From the NCBI RefSeq assembly GCF_949628265.1, contig NC_088787.1:6624501-6688500 (forward strand): a stretch of 64,000 bases of DNA, given 5' to 3'. The notes under the pieces are model-generated. The model was not told the origin of the DNA. It searched no databases and worked only from the letters and a program-made list of their open reading frames with translations. The translations under genes and the position numbers were made by a program. Source of the DNA: Cloeon dipterum. Taxonomy: Eukaryota; Arthropoda; Insecta; Ephemeroptera; Baetidae. Of the stretch, positions 21,102 through 31,112 are shown piece after piece; the first letter of the stretch is position 1; each line of letters begins with the position of its first letter.

Positions 21102-24100
21102 TTATTTACAAAAAATACAGAAACGATTTTTTTTACAAGAGGGGAAGAAATATTTGAGTGTTTCACAGGAATCGCAATCAGAGCAATAAAGCATTCTGCC
21201 AAAATGTTCGAAAAGGCTGAGCCTCCTTGACAAATACTCCACGTTGTGTTGTGGGAGCTGATTTAAATTAACAATGAAATTGAACTTTACATTATTTAGC
21301 CACATTTGGTGGGCACAAGTTCCGGTGTCTTTACCGGCAACACAATCCAGAATAAAAAAAGATCCACCTGGGACTTCAGGGCTCTCCCACCAATCTACAT
21401 CTCCGATCAAATGATCCACTCTGAAACAAAAGAAAGAATAATTATTAGAATTAGACTTAATGACAGAATCATATTTAACTCATAATTCCACATTTTTACG
21501 ATATGATATGCAAAAGTGAAATTTCAACTATTAAAAAAATTTGTTTCCCTTACCGGAAATCCCAGCGCCACTTGAACGCCTTGAGTCGGTGCACCGGCGC
21601 GATGTGTGCGCTAACGCCCGAGAGATCACAATTAATTAATTCTAATGAATTCAGATTGGGGCAGAGGCTGAAGACGTCTCCAAGGGTGAACTCATCCTCT
21701 TCGGAAAGGCTAATGCCTTTGAGTATCAGTTCTCGAAGAGCAAGTCCGTTGGTCTCCAAGAAACTCCTCACAAGGTGCTGTTCATGGCTACCAGCAGAAA
21801 TCCGGGCAGTTCTCAATTCTGGAAGGGTCGGAAATTGGACCTTTTCATCTTCCACGTCTTCCAGTTGAAAGGACGAGAACTAAAAATTTTTCAATTATTT
21901 TACTACTACTCAAAAAGGCTTTTTGAAATTTCTCACCCAGAGTTCCGTCACTTGTGTCAAGCCTGGCAGCAAATCGAAATCAGCGAATTCCGATGGGGCA
22001 ATATTCAAAATGGTATTTTGCGGAAATGCTGCGCATTTACGGAATTCTTCTATTTCCATGGGAATCGTTTTCTGCATGTCCAGGCTTATTTCCCGGTAAC
22101 TTTGAGCAAAGATGTCCACAAACACAAAGTCCTCCCTGAAGGTCTCGCATGAGGGTTCGTCCAAGTAGACATGGTTCGCGTGGAATTTTGCTAGTTTCTC
22201 GCATTGCTGCGTGATTGCCACCACTCCCGACAAACGCACGGAAACGTCTTCGATGCGAAGGACCTCCAAGTTCTTCAGTGCGATCATCGATGCCCATTCT
22301 CTCTCCTCAAGCGTGAAGCGGCCCAGACCATTAACGGTCAAACTACGCACATTCGGAATATTCGAGCCAAAAGAGCTGACCAACTGAAACAAAATATCGT
22401 TAAGTTGATATTTTGGAAATTTTTCAATAATAATTACCTCTTGAAAACGCGAGTTTGACAAGCAGAAGCACTTGCCGGCCATTCCCATCAATTCTGTAGT
22501 GTCGAAGTTGACATACTTTTTGGAGTTGATTAAAAACGGCAGACTCGCCCACAGTTTGTTGATGCGATCATCTTTGTTGCTGCAGTCTTCGTGAGAATGG
22601 TTCTTGATAGTATTCCACGATTCCTGGAGCAAATCACGCCTGAAAGGACCTGAAAATAAACAATTTTCGTTTTTGTTAAGGTTTTCGAGAAGAGACACTA
22701 TTTTTTTAATGACATGAAACGCCCAAATATGTTTTATATTTTCATAACACCATGATACACTAGTAGTATGTGTTTGTTTGGATTTTTTATCTTTCACAAA
22801 AAAAGAGTAAAAACACTCATATTTTATATTTAGTGACGAAATGAACATTTTTGTCAAATTATCGTCATTAATTAAATTATTTAATTTGATTTCTCTTCAG
22901 AAATATGGATTTAATATAACTTTTAAGGGTTTTCATTATAAATTTTCCAATCAAATAATCGAAAAATGCCCTAATTGGTTTATTTCTGATAAAAATGCAT
23001 CCCTGAACATCTCAACTTGGTAAAGTTAAAAAATTTGAAATGAATACGATTGGTGGGAAAATTCCTGGAGAAAATTGGACGTTTCAACGTTTCATTTTAG
23101 AAAATTTCTGTGGGGAAACCAGGAAAAACAAAACTGAAATGCAAAACATTGCCTTCGCTCTAATTTCCAAATAAATGAACATAATAAAATTATATTTAGA
23201 GAGTTTTCATTGTCTAAAAGGGCATCAGGCACGCGCGTGGCAGTATAAAATTTGATTAAGTGAGACAACTTACCAATGGTCGAATTCACAAGGTTCTTAT
23301 CGTAGCTCTCGACGTTGTCGAGCACACTTTTGACGGCTAGGCTTAAAAGGCTGTTGCTTTTCACCTGAGAAAATAAGAATGTAAAAAATTATTTAAACAT
23401 AGATCACGTTTTTTAAACATTTTATGTTATTTTCTTCATGCAGCAGCAGATTTATTTTCATTGTTTTGCACTTGCGGATCAAATAAATCAAATTAAAATA
23501 TTTAAAAGAATAATTTCACCCCTTGCCTGTGAAATTTGGTTGATATAATCTTACAAATCCAGAGATAAACCTTCGCGGATTGCAAAACTGTTCGATCACA
23601 TGTTACTAGATTTTATTAAAAACAGGGAGAAGCTGGAGCTAACTAAATATTATCAGACAAGCGTTTTGCGCTTCGCATCGATTGTCTTGGCAGTTTCCCG
23701 TCCCCAACATTGCACCGCGAGTGCCTGCCAGCGTCGGCGGCACATAAAAATCGAAAAATCCCGCTCGCGGTTGAAAGCTGTTCGCCGTGTGTCTTGAACT
23801 TTGCCAGAATTTCCGAAAAAATAATTAAAATTCGGCCCTTGAAAGGGTTTCAGGTTGGGGTTCCTTGAAAAAGGTCGGTTTGATGCGTCAGTTAAAAGCC
23901 ATTCGCGAGCACTGTCGTTCGTGGTTTATTCTGCGACGAACGGTCGAATTTTGGCAAAAAAAATCATTTAAAAGCATCTGCCAACTGGCCAAAAGCAATA
24001 AATGCCCCTGTTGTGCATGTTGCACCGCTTCGCGAAATCAAAACCCGTGCTTAAATGATCAATAACCGAAGAGAAGCGGTACCAGCGTAAAAACCCTGTA

Positions 24101-25237
24101 GTTAAAGTGCTCAGGATGCGCAACCTGAGGAAGATTGGAGGTTTGAAGGGCGGAGAGTAAGCAGCGACACCGTCAAACATGCTCACAAACGCTGGAAAAG
24201 AAATTAAATTCGGCCTGGGAAGCGATCTCACAATCAGGTTGGGGTACCTTGAAAAAGGTCAAATGGGCATGCCGGGTTTTAGCCCCTCAAGAGCCCTGTC
24301 GATTGAAGGGGTCGTGGTTGACGCTGCGACGAACGGTAGAATTTTCCCAAAAAATAAATCCATTTTCGTCTCGGCCTGCAAAATAAATTCCTTTTGCTGT
24401 GCTCACGGCGCACACACAAAAACCCTTATAAAATCTATTTTGGCATTGCAAAACCGCTGAAAATCGAGATTCAGACATCCATGTTCGCACTCGTGCTCTT
24501 CCGATCGCCAAAATAAAAATTTACAGCCCCGGGGATTGGCGGCGCCCTCGCGCGTATTTTTGAAGTCCGCAATTGCAAAATCCAAATTTTCAATCCTCCG
24601 CCGTAATTCGCCTTTTAGCATAAACTTAATGAAAATCGGTTTGCATACAATATTCGCCAACCGGAAGAGTGCAGAGTGGTCATCGCGGCCGAAAACAATT
24701 TTTCTAATTAAAACCAGATTTTGAATATGCCATGTTCAGCTTAAAATCATTTCGCGTCGCACGCCAGATTTTATTGACATTAAATTGCCGTATTTTATGA
24801 ATTCCATTTTAAAATTCCGCGTTTCCGGTTGTTCACCCTTGAAACCCCGATGAACGATTTAGTTCTGATTTGTTAAAAAATAATATTTATATGTTTTAGA
24901 CTTTTTTGACTAAGAAATGGTTGACGTTAGTTGTTAAAAATTGCCAAATATGTCTCAAAACCTAAAAAATACCTTGAATACAATTCATAATAATTAACAA
25001 ATTTATAATTTTGCTGATTTAGCGGATTCTTGATTTTGGTGTGACAAAAAATTAAGAATAGTCTCTTGTGCAACCAATTTTAATGAGTCATTTTTTCCGG
25101 TCGTGAGAATTTTAATTTCAAATCGGCATAACTATTTGAGCCCAAAAGAATTCATTTCGAAAGTTGGATAGGAATTAACGGTTAAGCGACAGAAATCAAG
25201 GCGAAAATGGACGAGATTCGAAAATTGGTCTTACCAT
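21102..25237 (-). CDS. Leucine-rich-repeat protein, copy 1 (465 aa)
   Basis: Six exons rebuilt from GT/AG sites: ATG at 25237-25235, 23364-23274, 22649-22438, 22383-21937, 21879-21554, 21420-21102; the total is 1398 nt with no stop. The start ATG sits directly at the exon 1 donor (ATG|GTAAG, context AAAATGG) and is conserved in all copies; exon 1 may extend about 150 bp upstream as leader. The N-terminus (residues 1-60, LLSLAVKSVLDNV...LVNSTIGPFRRDLL) is helical-looking. LRR motifs: NLEVLRIEDVSV, ALRELILKGISL, CPNLNSLELINCDLSG. The C-terminal ~110 residues are not LRR and end in a six-Cys tail. No signal peptide or TM is evident, so it is probably intracellular. The layout resembles LRR substrate adaptors of ubiquitin ligases, but I see no certain F-box; function unknown. 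Confidence 0.85.
23835..24420. repeat. Internal partial duplication in intron 1 of LRR copy 1
   Basis: About 370 bp is partly repeated: AAATTCGGCC...CAGGTTGGGG..CCTTGAAAAAGGTC occurs at about 23830-23880 and again at about 24207-24262, each followed by a CTGCGACGAACGGT segment and AATTTT. Copy 4 has the same doubling (about 56430-56960); copies 2 and 3 have a single unit (about 33755-33890). The remainder of intron 1 (23365-25234) has no gene. Confidence 0.55.
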
Positions 25238-26280
25238 TTTTAATGATTTTGAGAAGGTAGAGCAGCGCTTGCAGGAGCAGGAGAGACAGACAACGTGTTG
25301 CACGGGAGACGACCAAACAAGCATTAAAAGCCGCGATGTTCTCCTGCTCTCCTCCATAGACTCCTTCTTCTGCCAGTACGCATGCCCAGTGATATGGATG
25401 CCAGGTGCTTTTATGTTAAAAACCTGAGCTTTCTCCTTTAAATATTATGATGTTTCAACATTTTGGTGAAAAGAGTACGAAATACAAATTTATATTAGTA
25501 CATTGGCATTCAAAATTATGAAAATATACGGGAAAAACGGCATGGGGGCTGCAAACACTGCAACTGGCAACCCTGGGTCCAACTGAGGCAACATAATATT
25601 CCCTCTGCCGCGCGTTTCTATCCCTCTAACGCCGAGCTCCAGGGCCGCGGCCAAAGTGGGCCACGCGGAGTGCCCGGACCGCCCAATATTTCCAAATCTT
25701 CACTATCATGCAGCCCGCGTTTGTGGCTGTCGCGGCTAAAATTTTATTTAGTGGTTTTTTTGGGACTCGGGCTGAAGGCAACCCAAATTCATTTTATTCA
25801 ATTCTTTGTTTTGGCTAAAATAATTTCAAAATCCAACGAAAAATCATAAAAAATATCGAAAAATAAAGTTTCTACTCTTTAAGGCTTGTTTGCATACCCA
25901 CACACTTACATTTTTTTCTCGAATTGTGTCTAAAAAGTAAGCGCGCAGCCGCGCAGCGCGAGCGAGGCCTAACTTTCCTGCTCAATATGAGCCGAGTGAA
26001 GTTTCAGGCTCAAATTAACCCCGAGCGGACCGATTCTTTTTTAAAAGCAAACATGTACCTGGCCGAAATTAATGGTTTTTCGACGCCGAAACCGGATTTC
26101 TGCCGACGAAATGTTGACCGGCCGGGGGAGGGGGGGTCAATGGTAGTGGGCTGTGGAGGCTCGGTGGACCCCGGTTAAAAATTTAGCGCCAGCTTAAAAT
26201 TTCACTGAGCCTAAATAAAAATTTTTCTTCGTCAGCTTAATCTCGTCTGATCTGATTTAAAATTTTTAAACGGGCATCAA
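25238..26280. other. GC-rich 5' flank of LRR copy 1
   Basis: Contains the probable leader and promoter of the LRR gene (minus strand). GC-rich, CpG-containing patches lie at 25560-25700 and 26090-26170 (a G-run at 26121 onward). Paralogous stretches lie upstream of the other three copies. No frame here is convincing; short open frames at 25924-26178 change length between copies and are not supported. Confidence 0.45.
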
Positions 26281-26636
26281 ATATTTTAATTGAGCCGCGA
26301 CATTCCTGAGTATTTACGTGATTCCCCAAATGGGTGCAACAATGGCCTTTTCATACAATGGATTAACCCTCAATGCCAGCTAACAATAAGCTGACTCACC
26401 AGCAGCGCGCAGAGGGTGTCTCGACTGTCATGTCATCTTCCCAGAGGAAGCGAATGTTTTTTTTCTGGAAAATAATTTACTATTGTTGTGCTTAGGCAAG
26501 AAGAATTTGCAGCTGCATCCCATTTCCGTCCGGACATCAGTGTGACCACCCAGGTAGCACACAAAGTGTCACTCAGACATCACTATCATGTCAAAATTTT
26601 ACTTTTGTGATATCAGAAAATGACATTTACAATAAT

Positions 26637-26878
26637 GCATTGAAAGACTGTTCAGCGGCACAGTTTCCTTCCAAGTGTAAGGCGTATGTGAGTGCGTGTT
26701 TCTAGTGCAGCTTAATTCCCCTCCTTTCAAGGCCCATTCCGGCTCTGCCCTCCCGGGTAGAGTTTTCGCGAGGTGTTTTTTCCAGGAATGGTGCCTTTTC
26801 TCACTGTGCTTTATATTTTTAGTTTTAACAAATTGTTTTTTAACATGTATGTGCATATCTTTTGGTGAGAATAAACTG
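26637..26878 (+). mobile_element. LINE 3' fragment (unit 1)
   Basis: Encodes ALKDCSAAQFPSKCKAYV, the same C-terminus as the LINE relic at 8013-8285, followed by untranslated sequence ending in GGTGAGAATAAACTGG. Only the last ~25 codons and the 3' UTR remain. Sequence from 26880 to about 28440 is non-repetitive within the unit and holds no supportable gene; a possible exon at 27888-28029 is discussed under findings. Confidence 0.5.
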
Positions 26879-28449
26879 GCCACGAGCACTGGAGACTGGA
26901 AAACTATTTTTGCACGCAGTCACACATCGTCAATAACGAAGCAGCCGCTTTATTTTTTTCAATAGTTATCTTGCGTGCCGGCGCCATAAAAGTGGAGCCT
27001 GTGTTTTTTCTGCTCCTCCGCACCGACTTCGTAAAAGAGGTTGATTTCTCGTCTGCTGCGACTTTTGTTATCGGTACCGAGAGGATGCCCTTTAAATAAT
27101 TTATTGCATAAATCTAAAATTAACAAATTTGTGTGTGTGAATGCAGCCGGCTCACTTGAAGCTCGAAAAATTAATGAAAACTCCCTTCGCTTGGAAGAAG
27201 CTTTTCGCTGGCAATTTGTTTCGTCCTCAACTTTAATTTTTTGTTGACAGGTGCGGAAAATTTATTGAATTTTTCAAAAGATCAACTCAAACGACTACTC
27301 ATTATTTTGTAAAATGCCCCGTTAGGAATATAAATATATTAAAAGGGGATTAGAAAGTGACCAAGATCAACTGCTAAATAAGTTAGTAATTTTCATGGGA
27401 AAATCATACTAATTGCGGGTGGCGAAAGTAAAGAAGAGGCAGGAAATAGACCACAAAGATAAAAAAAACAGACGAAAAAAACAGAATTGACAGTTGAAGT
27501 GTTGAGGCAGCTGTGCTACACATTTCTGAATATCGGGAAATCTCTTCTAAATTTTTAAAAACGAGGAAGAGGCGAATCGTTGTAGATTTTTCCAAAAAAA
27601 AAAAATGGATATTTATTAAATGTTCCCAAGAAATTCTCTATCAATTTTTAGAAAGTTGAAACCTTTGAAGATTACCCGAGCCGACTTCGTCTTAAAATAA
27701 ATTTTAATTTGTGACCCTTCTCATCCGCGCTCTGTATTGGGGGACGTGCAAGCCTGAGCAATTAATAATTTACCTGGTGCACTATTTCTTCAGTTTCCAA
27801 AAGAGTTCAGTTTACACGATTTTATTGCCCAGGCGGCGTCTTTTATGTCTTACCACCGCCAGCAGCACGCAATTTTTCATATTTTAGGGTTACTGTGCAA
27901 CCTCCACAGTTCGTATTTTCTCTGCCTCGGCAGTTGCCATCTCGCATCCCAGAGAATTATAACAATAACCTTTTTACACAATGCGACTGCGATGACTCAG
28001 CCTTGCCGCTTCACAACCAACGCACAAGGGTGCCTCGATATTTCTCCTCCAAATTTTGTCAAATAAGTCGCTTTGCCACCAAAAACCAGTGTATTTTTTT
28101 CTGGAAATTAATTTATTGTCGTCTTTGTTGTTATAAATGCGAAATAATTTGCATTTCCGTCAGAGCAGTGGTGAGCCTTCCAAAGTTTTGATCTACGGTC
28201 GTATTTTAGAAGACCGATTTTTTTACCGACATCTTGGGTGGTCAACTGTCAGTGAGAGATTTACGAGACAAGCTGAGCATTAAATACACGGCAATTCCAT
28301 CCGCCAGCTAGGGGGTGCAAGGTCAGTTTCGAGGGACATCAAAGGTTTTTGTCAGTTGAAAGAACGCGTTGCTGGGCGAGAATAAAGTGTGCTTGACAAA
28401 AAAAACGCTTTTAAAGGAAATATAAGAAAAAGCAAAATTCTTAGAAATC

Positions 28450-29446
28450 AAGCTGAACTACTTGTTGATGGATGTCGGCTGGCCTCGGGTCTACAGGCTC
28501 GCGTTGGGGCAGATCAGGCCGAAGAGTGCTATGTCACGACGTATAGCAGACAGAAAATGCCGCCCGCTTGAAAAGAATAACAAGATCCACTTTGCATCCT
28601 CAGAAAATTATCTAAAATTCCAATAAATAGAATAAAAGTACAGAATGTATTTTACTTTAAACCAATCACTTTAAATCCCAAGCATCTGAACAGGGTTGAG
28701 AAGAAAAATATTGAAATTTATTCCCGATTTCTCTCAAATAAAAGGGAAACAGGCCATGTTAAACAAAAATAATAATAAAGTTAGTCCCTGGTGACGTCTC
28801 TGTCTCTGTGGATCAAGACGAGCGAGTTTCGGCGATCCAATCCTTTACAGGTATTGCGGTTCGCGGTATTTCCTTATTTTTTACTCATAATTCTGCAACT
28901 TTGTTTAATAGAATACTATTTCAAAGATAAATCAGACTATTGAATAAAAGATTAATGAAAATATTTTATATTCATTGAAGTGGAATTCCTTTTTGGAGCC
29001 TGAAACTGCCAAAAACAGTCAGAATGATCACATCAAAAACGAATATCGAACTTTTGCGTAAATTACTTCTTGGGATTGAATTTTAATTTGATTTCCTTAC
29101 TCCTACCTAACTTTTCTAAAGCAGTGAAGAAACTAATAATTTATAACATTTATAGCTTTTAGTAATTAATACAATGTAAATTAATTACAGCTTTAACTAC
29201 TGATTTGAAATTTGAATTTTGTAATTGAAAAAGAGATTGGTAGAGCCGTCAAAACTTACTCCTAAAAATGTAATCGTCAAAAACCCATTACAATATATCC
29301 CAATCCTGCAATAAATGGCTGTTATATATTTTATTGAATCCTGAAAAATGTTTTAGGAAGGAAGAAACTTGATCTACTACATCTAGTGCTCTGCCTAGCT
29401 AATCGAAGAGTGGGTTTTGAGGAAAGATTTTGTTTTCAGATAGAAT
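28450..29446 (+). pseudogene. Decayed Mth-like 5' region in duplication unit 1
   Basis: Pieces match, in order, the 5' flank of gene D (GTTGGGGCAGATCAGG and ATAGCAGACAGAAAATGCCG), its leader (GACGAGCGAGTTTCGGCGATC), the intron before exon 3, and the start of exon 3 (VLCLANRRVGFEE at about 29385-29423). The CRE segment and ectodomain exons are deleted, and nothing of TM1 onward remains. It is a non-functional remnant. Confidence 0.65.
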
Positions 29447-29650
29447 AACGCAACAAGATCATCGTTATACATTTACTTTTATTTAAGCATAAAATAATTT
29501 AATTTATTCCTGAAAGGTTTGTTAGACAAATTATTCATCTTCCCCAGGGAAGCAAATAAAATGCTTAAGAATTAATCGGCAAGTGTTAACAAAAAGGGCG
29601 AAACTGCCTTTTTGTGACCCGTTAAAAATATTTAAGAGAAAAAAATTCAA

Positions 29651-30920
29651 TCACCAAATAGAGATTTCCTGCGTTTCGGCCGCCTGCTGCTGCTGCTGTT
29701 GTCTGCGTCTGTGTCCGAGGCCGAGCAGGTTGTTGAGCGGCCCGCCGTTGAGCAGCCAGCCGAGTGGCCGCCGGACGGGCTGCTCGTTGTCGGTTTTCTG
29801 CGGCCGCGGAGTGCGGATCCACGCCGGGCTGAGCACGAACGGCCGCTGCGTCGGCCGCTTCTTCTTCGGCCGCCGCGTTGTCGTCGTCGTGGTCGGCGGA
29901 GGCCGCGTAGCCGCCGCGTGGCCGCCGGCCTGTGCCCCACCGAAGGATCCGGCCTGCGAGGAGCCGCCGTTGGCGCCGAAAGTGGCCGTTTGCGAGCCGG
30001 CGTTGGCCGCCGAGTGGCCGCCGCCGGCCTGCGCGCTGCCGTAGCCGGCGCCGAGACTGGCGCCGCCGTTGGCGCCGAATGTGGCCGTCTGGGTGCCCGC
30101 GTTGGCGGTGGCGTGGCCGTTGTTCACCGAGGCGCCGGCCGTGCCTGCGGCCAAAGAGGCGCCGCCGTTCGAGCCGAAACTGGCAGACTGGGAGCCGGGG
30201 TTTGATGTTATACCTGAAATTTTCAGGTGGGCTGTTGGTTTACTAGGGCCCTTAAAGATTTAAGCAAACGTCGAGACAAATTTTTTTTTCTTTCACCAAC
30301 AATTTCAAAGCCAATTAAAATTTTCCTTCTATTTTTCTAAACAAAATACATAGAAATTGCTTGATTGGAAAATAATAATTCGCCTTTGTATGGAAGTTAG
30401 GGCGAATAAAATCCTCCTAGTTAAGATTAGAAATGCATGATAAATTTTTGTAAATTATGATATTTGGATAAAAAAAGCCCACTTAAAACATCCTTTTAAT
30501 ATTAAAATCAATTTTTTGATTTAAAAAACAACGAGTAAAATATTCATGTTAAATTAAAACACCAGACATTTAAAAATTTTTTTAGTGTTTAAAATAGCAA
30601 ACTTTCACCCAAAATTCAGATGGGCCACCGCGATAACTAATAGCAATCAATAACCCCAAGTTTTTTCTTTTAAAAAAATCAGTTCTGCAAAAAAATTGTA
30701 TTTTCACAAACCTGCGAAGATCCGTTTTGGCTCCAAAAGTGGCCGTCTGCGATCCTGCATTGGCCGCCGACTGGCCGTTGTTGCTGTTGGCTCCTGAGTG
30801 AGAGGCAGAAATGGAAGACGAGCCATCGGAGCCGAAAGTGGCCGTCTGCGAGCCGGCGTTGGTGGCGCTGAGCGAGGCGCCGCCATTCTTGTTGAAGTTG
30901 GCCGTATAGGTACCCAGCAC
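29651..30920 (-). CDS. 33-residue-repeat Gly/Ala/Ser/Thr-rich protein, 5'-incomplete (unit 1)
   Basis: Two coding segments on the minus strand: about 30920-30717 and 30206-29651. Repeats of 33 residues have the core xNAGSQTATFGxNGGxS, with at least two copies upstream and three downstream; one further degenerate unit starts the first segment. After the repeats come a Thr run, RRPKKKRPTQRPF, PAWIRTPRPQ, RPLGWLLNGGPLNNLLGLG, a poly-Gln run and a stop. The upstream segment has no ATG or signal peptide, and LRR copy 2 ends only ~190 bp away, so the gene's 5' end is missing. The junction between segments does not keep frame with the obvious splice sites (donor after CTTCGCAG, acceptor before GTATAACATC). 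The composition suggests a secreted structural protein. It may be a fragment rather than a working gene. Confidence 0.5.
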
Positions 30921-31112
30921 GTTATAATTTTTTTGCTCTTTTTATTCCTGTCCGTACTTTATTAATTTATTATATCAAGTCACAAATCTCATGGAAAGGT
31001 AATGAAGTAATAATCAGTCCAAAAGTAAAATTATAAATAAGCAAAGTTTTATTATTTACATAAAATACAGACACAATTTATTTCACAAGGGGGAGAACAA
31101 CAGGAATCGCTA

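Noticed and set aside
21503-22458. Several plus-strand frames of 84-125 codons over the LRR exons, and the same in the other copies
   Set aside because: Shadows of the minus-strand LRR exons, which have matching splice sites and LRR motifs.
25300-25400. Upstream in-frame ATGs in exon 1 of LRR copy 1
   Set aside because: The reading frame there is not conserved in copies 2-4 because of indels in the GC-rich leader, whereas the ATG at the donor is conserved in all four.
25924-26178. 84-codon plus-strand frame (92 codons in copies 2 and 3)
   Set aside because: Length and end differ between copies through frame changes in a G-run; no domain or splice context.
26599-26889. Minus-strand 96-codon frame, identical at 36193-36483
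   Set aside because: It overlaps the 3' end of a LINE on the opposite strand; its conservation reflects the recent duplication, not coding constraint.
29583-30263. Long plus-strand open frames of 104-168 codons (also at 39178-39858 and 62297-63041)
   Set aside because: They are the antisense of the GC-rich repeat-protein exon; their Arg/Ala-rich composition follows from the repeat codons and there is no start or splice support.
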